Part shown: piece after piece, positions 36,501 to 48,500 of the stretch
Numbering within the stretch: position 1 is the stretch's first letter
Layout: each line of letters opens with the position of its first letter
Assembly (NCBI RefSeq): GCF_029227915.1
Contig: NC_079889.1
Coordinates: forward strand, 7,256,001 to 7,320,000
Length of the DNA stretch: 64,000 bases
Reading direction: 5' to 3'
Origin: Hydractinia symbiolongicarpus
Taxonomy: Eukaryota; Cnidaria; Hydrozoa; Anthoathecata; Hydractiniidae
Notes under the pieces: model-generated
Database searches by the model: none
What the model saw: the letters and a program-made list of their open reading frames with translations, nothing else
Told to the model about the DNA's origin: nothing
Translations under genes and position numbers: made by a program

Positions 36501-39500
36501 CTCATTGGAGGATGAAATATTAATGACATTAATGAGAATTCGGTTAGATGCACCTGTTGAAGATTTAGCATTCAGAATTGGGATCTCAGCAAGCCATGCT
36601 TCAAACATAATAACAACATTTATCTCATTTCTTAGTTTAGAGCTAGAACCTTTGATTTATTGGCCAAGTCCTGATAAGACATTATCATATAAGCATAATC
36701 ACTTTTCTGGAACATTAACAAGTGTGAAGGAATTGGAGATTGTACTGAACAGTGGATAGAACATTCCAACAATGTTGCTGCACAATATCAGACCTATAGC
36801 ACACATAAAAGTCATAACACCTTAAAAAAAAATATTTTGCACAAAATCTGGTTCCATATCATACATATCACCTGCATATGCTGGTTCATGTAGTGACCGA
36901 TACATAACAGAAGATACAAATGTTGCAAAAAATTCAATCCTAATTTTATGGTATTTTTTGATAAAGGTTTTAACATACAAGATTTGTTCTTATCACATCA
37001 GGTAACCTGTGTTTTACCCCCATTTGTTCGTCAAAAGAGACAGTTTACTGGATCAGAGGTAAACGTGTTGCTAGAGCAAGGATCCACATAGAAAGAGTGA
37101 TGGGAAGATTAAAGGAATTTAGAATGCTTAGTAATACTTTATCAATATCAATGACTGATCTATGTGACCACATTTGGACAATAGTCGGGGCAATATTGAA
37201 TATGCAATCACCTTTGGTAAAATAATATTCAAGTACTCCCTTCAATTTGCAGAGAAATGTTAGGCTTTACAAACACCATCATAAACGGCTTTTTTTAAAG
37301 CCACACATTTTAAAAAAATGTTATGGCATAGACGGCATAAAGCTGAAATTCCTTTGCTTTTACGGCAAACCGTACCAGTACCATTATTATACAGTGTGTT
37401 TCAAATGTTTTTTATGTAATTAATAAGTATAACAGCATCACAGGGCTTTTAATATATATACTTTTAGGGAATAAAGTGTTGCAGAAAGAAACTTTTGCGG
37501 TTCTGAGAAAAAGTTTCTTCCGCAAACACTTTCTTCCCTTAAAGTATGTAAGGCATACTTAAGCATAAGTGCCAGCCCTTGAAAGGCTAAGCCTGTTGCT
37601 GTATGTTTACATTATGCAGATTACATATAAAATCAGACATATATATATACTATACCTGTATTTTTTACGAATTAATGTTTTTTTAAATGTGTGCCTTTAA
37701 AAAAACCCGTTTTATTGAGGCATGGGCACAGAAAATTTGTTTGAGGCAAAATTTTAATCAGGATTGGGAGGAGAGCAGCTGTTCTAATTCCTTTTGTATC
37801 TGATTACTGTCACTTATTGAAACATAATAAACTTCTTCATTTAAAACACCTTTGCATATATATTTGTGGCTACTTCCCCACTAAACATCTCTGGAAGTAT
37901 ATATGTGGTAAAACAATTTTCCAATCGAGGCACTGATTTATTCGAGTAAACATTGTTATTGGTAACAGCTTCTTGCCACTTTTGTTTTTTAGAAGTGCAA
38001 GTTTTGTTAAGTCCCAGTGATACTTTATTTTAACAGTGCGAAAATATGCTTGCACGACTCGCTGCAACACAGCCACACTCTCCAGTCACAATTTCACGAC
38101 TGTCATAGTTTATGCACACCCAAACATTATAGGGTGTTTCACTAACTCTTGTTTGTGGCACTACATTACCTCGAATGAAACAATACTTTAAACAACTTGA
38201 AATATTGTTAAATTCAACATTCCTAACATGACCTGCAAACATCAGATTGTAGCCTTCTTTGCAACCTTTTTCTGAAATACTGTTTTTTGCATAGTCCCTG
38301 AGACAGCTTGTGGTGATGTCTGGAAAGTATAAGAAGGAATTCTTCAAACCTAATTTTAATTCCTCAAGAAAAGGAATTTTGACACAATCAACACATAATT
38401 TTGCAGCTCTTCGATCCTGTATCTCCCTGCTTTTCTCCTCCAAGGAGAGTAACACTGGAAGTTCAAGTGACTGAGCAGCTAGAACTTTCTTAATCAAATC
38501 AGCTTTTCTACTCCCTCCCCCAGATAAAGATATGCCTCGGGAAGACTAATATTTCTTAAGTGCCTCTACATTCCGTTTTATTAATTCTTTTTCAGTAAAA
38601 ACCATGATTAAAACAAATACAATCCAACGCAATCCAATAAATTCTTCTGTTGACACTAAGATACCCCAGTCGTCCGGAGATGCATTGCGAAAGCGGGAAA
38701 TTCAAAATGATGTCGCTATCGATGAAAAGGTCTATAGTAGTTATCTCATAGTGCCGAGAAAAATATCAAATATTTTTTTTTAATTGTTCTTGTTTACATA
38801 TGTAACGAGCCTTTAGGCGAGTGAAATATGCGAGAAATAAAATACAAAAAAAATATGACAAAATTTTTTTTGAGAACAAGTGCGATAAGTAGTTTATCAT
38901 ATAAACCGAGCATACATCACTGAGATTTGATATAGTCAGCAGATGATTGTTCAGTTTCAATCACGGTTTATGAGGTTCTTGTTAAACCTCATAAACCGTG
39001 ATTGGCAAGATAATATATGTGATTATTTCTTTTAATTCATAATAATATTTTCAAGATAAATTATGTACAAAATGGTAATCATTTCAAAAAAAAAGCTTGT
39101 TTATGTTATGCCTCAATGAAATTAAATGAAAATAAATTTTAGAGTAACATATTGATGTTAATTCAATACAAATTAGTTGAAGTTGAGTTAAACATTCGCA
39201 TTAAACACAAAACTCCTTCAACGCGCTACAGATATAACCACACTAACTTTAAGTCACAAAACTCAAAATCTCTACTGTGGAGAGCGCACTTCTTTTCAAA
39301 GACTATGTTTAAACAAAAGAATAATTAAACTGTGAATATTTATGACTGATTGTTAGTTTGTTTCGTAAATGTTTTTAGGAGGAGAAAATTATGAAACAAA
39401 TTTACCTACAAGTTCTCGTTTTTCAAGGAAACAATAACTTTACTGAGCGAGTTATTAACCAAGCAAAAAAAAATATCAAACTTTTTTGCACGTTATTTCT

Positions 39501-42500
39501 GCCAATGAGAGAAAAACATCAGCTTTTTGCACTGTAGAATTAAAGAAAAGTAAAAATTGCACATATTTCCCGGTAGAAAACAAAATTTCGTGTAGATTAG
39601 CCAATCACAGTGCGAGAAAAACTCTACCTATATAATAAATCTTATTTTATATTTAGATTTCAGGAGCTGCTTTAAACATGCAAAATGATTGGATTCCAAC
39701 AGGCTAGCTATACCCAAGATAAGGGGTAGCCACATCGAATTTAAATCACTATTGCCAGCCATATGAAGGATTTCTCTCACAACTATCAGTTTTGACTTGC
39801 TAGTATTTAGACCACATTTAAGTGATGTAAGTTCTGAACTCAACTGTACAGCATTAGAAAGCCAAATCAGCATTACCAGGAGCATCACGATATATACAAC
39901 ACAAACATGTATGTATATGCGAGCCAAGGTACTGATGTAAAAAAAATTTACAAGTCATACCAGATAAAAATATCGATTAATTGTACAGTTACTTATCGAT
40001 ATACGCCATACATGTTGAATTTTAATATGTTTTGGACAAAAGTATCGTCTTGAAAGATCCATTTTTGATCAGTGATATCTAAATCGAGCATTTTTTAAGA
40101 TATACGCACAATGCCGACACATAAACAGTTATAAATTGATATTGAATTGGATTGACAATATTTCATTGAAACAGGATGAACGGTGTTACACCTGGAAAGT
40201 TAGAAAGTTTAAAGTTTGGTTAAGTCGCGTTCCTAAATTTTATTGTTAAAATTTAACCACCATGTCAACAATACGAGTATATACATACCTTGACTATTTT
40301 ATTCTCTAAAAATGTTTGTAGTATGTACTGTATCAAAGCTTGATATTCACTTTTTTTTATTAGAACAATGGACTCTTGGCTTTACCTTGTGGCGTTTTTT
40401 TGACATGTTCAGCCTGAAATTGTTCTTATTTTTCTATATTTTAAGCATTTTAAATTTATTTTGTTTTTTGTTGTATGCACATTACAAACATTTGCAATGT
40501 AATATCCCATTTACAAGTATATACACGTTTCAAAAATAGTAACAATTGATTCTATAAAAAATGATGTTCCCCATGCTTTAGGTGTGTGTGTTCTCAGAAC
40601 AAAAAGAATTAGCAGTAAAATCTGTTCATGTTCTTATTTTGTTCTTATTTTTCAGTCATTCTCAGCCTAATTGTTTATAAGTTATAAGTATGTTTAGGAT
40701 AGGAAAGTCACGGCATTTTATTGTCAGTCAGGGAAATGAAGATTAACTGGAAACTCAACAAAATGTTTTAAAATTCTACTTATTTTACATGTTATTTTTG
40801 TTGTAGACGTGCCTTTACCTTTTTGTGTAAAACAGTTTAATGAGCATATCATATAAGGTTATATTCAATGTTGTTATTAGCATAGCTAAGTGTCGTTCAT
40901 TTCCACAATGTTCATTACTCTTCGATGTTTTTTATTATATTCAAGTGAGATGTATTGGTCCATACCTAGCTATGCTTAGCTAAGAGAGAGTTAGTGGTAG
41001 ATTTATCGAAATCTTTGAACTTATATACTTATCAGTACTTATGCTAACGTGTGAAGTTAATTATTACAAAATATTTAGGTTGTGCGAATATTTATTAACC
41101 TTGATTGGGCGAAATAACAATCGAAACATTTCCTTCGACATCATTGAATTAGAGTAACAATCCAGCTTCAGGAACTTTTAATTTTCATGAATGCACCACC
41201 TGCTCCAGGGACGCGCAGTACAATAGTATAAATAGCCGTTCTGTCCCTTTTCTCTTTTATTATATGTCTATGCAAAAATAACGAACGGGGAAGTGCCTGT
41301 TGAAGAAACAGTAGCAGCAACCATTCGTTAATAAACAAGATTCTGTACTTTGGTAATCAAAATAATTTATAAGAAATACATATGAATATATTATTTAAAT
41401 TATTTTGTGCAGGCGTAATTTTTTTTAAAAACTTGCATCTTTCAAAAACCAATTAAATTGATAAAAGACTGTTTTCATAAAAAATGTGATATGTTAGGAA
41501 TACTTGTTGACTTCATTTGTCCGTTCGTTTTTCCACCTCTCCGCCTGTCCGTTTTGCTTGTTTGCAAACATAAAGTTGTGTAATATTTTGTGCGCCGTTA
41601 TAGGTTTTTATTTTTGTCATTATACATCTATCCCTGCTTACCCAAATTAAGTTGCCTGAGAAAATGTACCGTAGGTTCACAGTATTTGACATAAAGAAAA
41701 CAGTTGTTTAGGAGCATGCTTTGGCCTAATTCCCTTTAAAGATAGGAAAAGCCACCCTCCTTCAGTTCTACTAGGATTATTATCTTACCTTTGGTAAAAA
41801 AACTAACATAACGGTAAGAGTTGTGCAAAACAGAATACACAATGCAAAGACGACATAAAGCTCTGTATAAAACGTTGTCTGATACAATGCCAATGAACAA
41901 ATAGAACCAATCGATGCAAGAACGCCAACATTGTAAACTGCCAAACCTAAAGCACAAAGATGTACCAAGATAAATAAAAATTGTGTAGTTTTACATCCTT
42001 AAATATCATAAAATAGTCACGACATATTAATGCATTACTGTACGGCTCTTTTAAATCCTTAGAAATAGAACAGCACCTTTTGTTCGACATTTCTTCTCTT
42101 TCACAACAGACTTTTCTGTAGTTCTTGCCTGCACAGGTACTTTAAAATATTTTATCTTATGTGAAAGTGTATTGGGCTATCAAAGCACAAAAAATTAAAG
42201 TCCTAATTATTTCTAATAAACCTTTACATCATATTGAACAGAAAACCAGAAAAACACTGAAAAAAACAAAACAAAATTTATGAAGAATAGTGTTCTCATT
42301 GAGAAAATTATAACACATTTCCAGCCAAACAAATTGGGAAAATGTAAAATGAATATTAAACATAGCCCTTACCTATATTCTTAGAGTCGTTAATGGCGGT
42401 CACCTTGATGTTTCTTGTCTCCCATGCGAGAAATAATCCAAAGATTAATAAAATTCCTTTATAAAGGAAAAGTGCAACTCCAAACTGGAGCTGTAATTCA

Positions 42501-45500
42501 CAACTACAACGATAGATTACTGTTTCGTCGATTTGATCTACATCAGCGTGAACCTTTAAAATAGGAAAATACGGAATTTGTGCCCTTTGTTTATTACATA
42601 TAATAAAGAGAGAATTCTGGTCTATTAGCGTTGCAAACAAATTGCGTATTGGAAAAATCTTATTGTATTTTTTAAATATCACAGACTGATATCAACACAA
42701 AATTAAGAGAAAGAAAATAACATTATATATAAGACTTGAACGTAAATGGCATTAAAAGAATAAATTTAAATTTTCTTCTCACCTGAAAGTTAACAGTTTC
42801 TATTTTTAGCTCATACGGTGACGTAAGCATCCAAATAGTCAATATGACACTATCCAAACATAACATGAAAAAGATGACGCCGAATAAATGAAAATCTTTT
42901 ATTACCTGAAAAGAAGCGGGGAAATCATCTTACCAACAACATTTTATGTGCAACAAGAAAAGATGGTTAATAAAATATCTACTAACAATAACTTGTAATG
43001 TTCTTGCGCTTGTAAATATGCGATATATCCTCCATGTTTTGCTAAATAAGGCTCCAAAAGCGAGTGTAAAGCCAAAAGTAAGACAAAACACAACAGCCTA
43101 AAAAGAAAACGAAGCGGCGTGTCATTATATGAAATGAAAGAAAAACAGAAAACATTTGCAGCATCTTTTAATTAAAAATACCCGTATTCTATCTGTCTGT
43201 TTGTGTACAAGAAAAAAGTCGTGTTACGGACAAACGAAATGTTCTTTACTCTTTGCTCTTTTCAGTAGCTACACTGTTTAAAATTTATTTTTTATTATTT
43301 TTTTTTTTTGCGTAGTTCCACAAAAAATTAATTTTATAGTTTCTTATATAAGAGCCATCGGTAAATAACTGTTATTCTTCCCTCGATGCAGGATTTTTGT
43401 TGTCAATGTGTGCAAGCACAAAGTTGCAGACAATGAATATTGCGGTGACTGTTTTGTTAACCCTATTAGCACCGGGGAGGGGGGGGGGGGGTGTGGCTTA
43501 AAGTGCCCGCGGCTTTTTCTTTTTTCAATACTTTTTTTTGTACTTATTATTAGACCCTGAAATTTTGTGACTTTTCCTAGCTTTTATTGAAATTTCTGAT
43601 TCTAAAATAAAAATTGAATTTTTTTTGTACATGGTAAGCCATTTGTGAACAGGGGGTATAATATTTAAAGTAAATATTTGTTTGCTATCTCCTTCTATGC
43701 TAAATCTTTAATCAAAAATTATTCAGTTGATAAACATTTGAAAGTAATCACACGTGTAAGATAAAATGAGGACCAAATGTGTAATTTACAGACTAGAATA
43801 TATAATTTACGGACCAAAATTGATATTATACGGACGAGTAAATTTGACTTAGCAGGTGTCTTTGTTTCTCTACCTAATAATTCTCATGGTTACGTTTTTT
43901 TTACTCTTGCTGTTTGTACTGTCACTTTGGAAAACATTCTTACTTTTGAAAAAAAATGCCATTTTTTGAAATGATTTTTTTTATTGTGATCAAATTTTAT
44001 TTTCTTTTAACTTTCATGTAACAATTAGACTTTTCTTATACCTATAATATTTTTGTATATATTTTACATTGTTTTCTACCTTCAAAACATGAAAACTACG
44101 AAACTACTAACTACCAAACTACGAAATTTTTCAATAATACCAAAAAAAATTAATTACCCTTTGTCTTTGATGACGTCACTACAGGTGGCAATGACGTCAT
44201 AACATTCAAATTAAAAGTCAATATTATTCCTATTGTGATTAATTCTTTATTTTGGGAAATATACTTACTTTTTTTAAAAAAAAAGAAATTGATGTTTTGA
44301 ATTGAAAAAAAAACATTTTTTATTGTGATCAAATTTCATTTTCTCCTAACATATATTTAACAATTAGATTTTTTTTAATAAATATAATATTTTTGTATAT
44401 ATTTTACATACTTGTCTATTTTGAAAACATAGCATACTCTAAACTACGACTTTTTTCATTAATACCTAAAAAAATCAGCTACCCTTTGTCTTTGATGACG
44501 TCACAACAGGTTGCATTGACGTCATTGCACCCATATTAAAAGTCAGTCGTATTCCTATTGTGTTGAATTATAAGTGTGCCAAGTTTTATAGCAAAATGAT
44601 TTGTAGTTCGTGAGTAATTTATAAAAATGTGGTCGCGGGCACTTCCCCCCCCCCTCCCCCCCCCCCCCGGTGCTACAGCACACCTAAAAAGCCCGGGTTT
44701 AATAGAGTTAAATAAAGTTTTAATTAATGGCGCCTTTAAAAAGATATTAACAAAAACAAATTGATGATGAGTTTAACAGTAAAATTTAAGGCGTTTTTGT
44801 CATTCGATTATTTCTTTGTTTCATTTGTTATTTTATTCCTGCCTTTTAATTTAAGTTATTAAAACGAGTTGAAGTTATAAACGAAAAAATTTGTATTTAA
44901 TTTTCGTGAATTTTTTTTTTTGCTGAAATTGTTCATTAAACAATCTTTAAAAGCGTAAGAAAATATGATATTTAGATTTTTTGAAAACTATTTGTAGCTT
45001 CTCTTTTTTTAACCCAGGTCTGGCTGTAAAGCGGCGTAACCCTCTTTTGTTTTAAATTCGTAAATTTCTCTAGCCCTATAATAAACTTACATCGCAAACC
45101 ATCGGAATTCTATTCATATTAATCATTTCGGCGTCCAGACCATACAAAACAACTGCCAAGTAACACAAAATGCAACCTGCAACAATCAGATTGTTTATGT
45201 TCGGCGAAGACATCTTGATTAAGCTGGAGATGAATAACAAGTAAATAATCAGTCAGCAAATATACAATCACATGGATGCATACTTTTCTACAAGCTATAC
45301 AATTCAGTTAAAATATGTTGAGACAATACAGTGAATTTCGAAGTTCTTTCGAAATTATGCAGGCTTTTCCTATGTTACATAAACGCATTTTATACTTATC
45401 AAATTTAGTAAGTTATTTAAATTCAAAATGTCAATAGGTGCAATATTTTACTGAGGTGGCTAAGTGGTTACAGGGTTCACTTTAGTGCTTTAGCGAAGTA

Positions 45501-48500
45501 AAACTAGGTCTAAAGGAGTAGAATTTCTATAGTCTTTGCTCTGAAAAGTTGCTTTTGTTCTAAAAATTTTAGCCATCATTTACAGATGTGAATATACAAG
45601 AATGAAAGATATGACCAGAAAACAAAATAAACCTAAAACTCCTGCAACCTTCATAAGTTTTTTCACTCTTAATCTAACCTTCAATGGCATCGTCGTAAGA
45701 AAAGACAGTTATTTAGCCAGCGCTCTGCAGTATCACATTATGTCGACGTCATAAATATTTGCTGTATTACAGTACAAGCAAAACTTTTAAAAAACAACAA
45801 TAAAAGGTCACATTTAGTAGAAATTTCAGACTGATTAAAAGTATTAATATCATTTAAAAGAAAAAGGTAACACACCTTCTGGACTATAAAAATAAGTATT
45901 TTATCTTGTATGGCTTTATCAGCAACTTGAAAATCTTTGATATACTATCATCTGCTTAACCCTATTTTGTCCGGGGTAATTCGAACATATTTCGAACATC
46001 CTCGGTTTTTACATAGTTTGTGCACAAAAAGGCCAAATATTGCCCGAAAATTTGTTTTTTCTCGATTTTTGGGTAATATTAGAAAAAAACTGAGTATCGG
46101 AATAATCACGTGACCAAAATTCTAAAAAAGATTTCCCTTGACGGAATAACGTATCTTTTAAGTTTAAAGTCCTAAGTCCTAAGGGTAATCCTATAGAAAG
46201 TTATTATATTTTCCCTTATAAGGATTTCATACAGATTTTCAGGGACAGTTTCGAGTAATAGCCAAGCTCTGAGAGGTATGGGACCTAATTTTTTTGCATA
46301 TAGGTGCCTAATAGATAAATATGAAAACTCAGTAAGCATCGTAACTATGCAGCATAGCAAAACAGAGTTATTAAAAAAGCGGCCTCTTGCAATGACGCCA
46401 TTTTTTTCAGCTACAACGAAGAAAATTTACATATCCATTTTGTGTGTTACAGATTTAGTACAAATATAATAGGAAATAGTCAATTGGCCCGTGGGAATAT
46501 TAACTAGATTTGGAAGGCAAACATTTGCAGAAATAAAACTTTATTGACGTCATCAATGGAATGTTTGTACAAAAGATATGTGGTTCAGAAAAGTAATAAC
46601 CCCTTCGCACCGTTCTTAGCGTGGTGTTATTGGCGATAATTGTAAGGCATAGGTGCAGTAAAAATACAAAAACAATAATTGATTATAAACAATATATATA
46701 AAAAGATTACGGAGCGTGAAACGGTGGCTATGGTGAGGTCCACTTTTTAGTACATCTTCTGGCCTTTTAAAAAGGAGTTAAAAATTCGACGAGTCTTGTA
46801 GAACTGAATTGTAAAGAAATTCTGCTTTTTGAAAGCAGTAAATTCAAAGTTACTTCACCTTAACTTAATTTTTAGATAAGAACTGATAACATTGCATACA
46901 TAAACAATGTTAACTAAACTTTGTATATAACTCACAGTTCTTTTCTGTAGGAAACATTGAAAGCAAGGAAGAATAAGGACAAACATGTTGCCAATACTGC
47001 AAATGTCCAAAGTAAGACAACAGTTGTTGTTGTAAACTTTTCTGGTGATTGAGTTGTCCTGATGCCATCTACTGGTATACGATAATCTGGAAAATAGAAG
47101 ACTATAATTAACAAGTAATAAACCTCTAAACATTCCAAGCAGAATTTCTTTGATTAATTCTTTGAGTATAGCTTCAAGAAATTGTGACAGATTCTGTGTT
47201 TAGGAGCTACAACGTTTACGTATATTCAAACGCCCACAACAAGAACCAATAGTAATAAAAAATAATAATGAAAGAACATAAAATGTTAACTTGCCTTTAG
47301 AAAAGAGTTGTTTTTGATAAGATAGATTATAATCAATGTCATCTCTAGCCACATCATAAGTGCCAACATGCGTGAACGTACCTAAGTATATGCGAGATTA
47401 TTGTGAGCGGTTCACTGAGAATTTCAAGGGAATGATATTTTCATCCAAGACTTATTGAAGTAAACAAGAAGACTTCAGGCGTTTTAACAGTCACGCTCGA
47501 AAACTGTAAAAGGACAGAAAATATTTTGAATTGTAAAACTTTATCTTCACAGTTGTGTGAACGTTTCCATTTTTTTGTGTTGACGCAACAAAAGCATTCC
47601 CTGTTTAATTTTTAGCTTACATATAATATCGTAATTGAGAAATTTAAATTAAAGACAATTAATTATGATATATATCACAACCAATTCTTGGTATAGGTTA
47701 CGGGAAATAGCAACGTACGGTTTCTTTGTTACGTGGTGTCATTCGTAAAGAGTGAGCCAATGACATAAATTTTTAGGATTTACGTACAGGGCAATTTAGT
47801 TACACTCATAAGCGCAAGAAATGCACACATACACATTTTCTAATGGTGCGTGGCTTTGTGGTTATGGAGTTCGCTTCGTAATCGCAAGGTCCGTGGTTCG
47901 GTCCACAGCGCGGGCATGTTTAGCAAATGCCTTTACCACAGCTACGGGTCAACCCATGCCATGTGAGGGAAATTGGGTAGGTATTGCCGGTGTATTTCCT
48001 CTAATCTTGGTCAAGTTTCAAGCGAAATTAATAATTTTTTCTCTTCCATTGCTGATAAAATCCGTTCTAAAATACCCTTTGCCAATAAACATATTTCTAG
48101 CTATCATGGTAACCCTTTTCCTAGTTCTTTTTTCCTTAATCCTGTCTCTTCACAGGAAGTTGCTGATTGTATTGAAACTTTTAACTAAAAGGACCACATA
48201 CCATTCCCCCAAAAATTCTATCTTTCATCAAGGATGATATATCTGCCCCACTATCCGAGGTTATCGAATTATGTTTCTCAACTAGTGAATACCCTCTTAA
48301 CCTCAAATATGCTAAGGTCATTCCTGTGTTTAAAAAAGGCTCTAAAATGGATTGCACCAACTACCGTCCTAACCGTCTTCTATCTAATATTGAGAAAATA
48401 TTTGAGAAACTTTTGTATAAACGTGTATATAATTTTCCTGAAAAGTTTAAGGTTTTGTATAGTCATCAATTTGGTTTTCGAAAACATTACTCTACTTCTC

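Larger units (their letters stand above)
35545..38733. mobile_element. ISL2EU-type (PIF/Harbinger-related) DNA transposon
   Basis: Terminal inverted repeats 35545-35609 and 38669-38733 agree at 63 of 65 positions (outer end AGACCTTTTCATCG). AT flanks both sides (35543-35544, 38734-38735), the 2-bp target duplication expected for this group. Two convergent genes: a THAP/DDE_Tnp_4 transposase (+) and a SWIM-finger protein of the YqaJ-nuclease type (-). This pairing defines ISL2EU/IS4EU elements. Confidence 0.88.
27244..41788 (-). other. Last intron of GABA-B-like gene, 14.5 kb, transposon-filled
   Basis: Contains a (GT)n/G-run, a BEL/Pao retrotransposon (about 27660-34490) with a Helitron-like insert, and an ISL2EU-type transposon (35545-38733). 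The remaining stretches (27244-27510, 34500-35540, 38736-41788) show no gene. Confidence 0.75.
43170..45060 (+). mobile_element. Second Helitron-like copy, split by a TTAA MITE
   Basis: Blocks at about 43320-43455 and 44712-45060 align with 28220-28380 and 28560-28710 inside the element at 27795-28925 (shared CCTTCGATGCAGG-like, CAAAGTTGC, AAGCGTAAGAAAAT and GCGGCGTAAC words). The copy fills the intron between TM3 and TM2 exons. Ends not precisely defined. Confidence 0.65.

Noticed and set aside
39628-39927. Possible LINE fragment (-)
   Set aside because: Only faint resemblance to an RT region; no catalytic motif and no neighbouring domains.
45455-45500. Second tRNA-like A-box (GTGGCTAAGTGG)
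   Set aside because: No B-box at the right distance and no shared SINE body.
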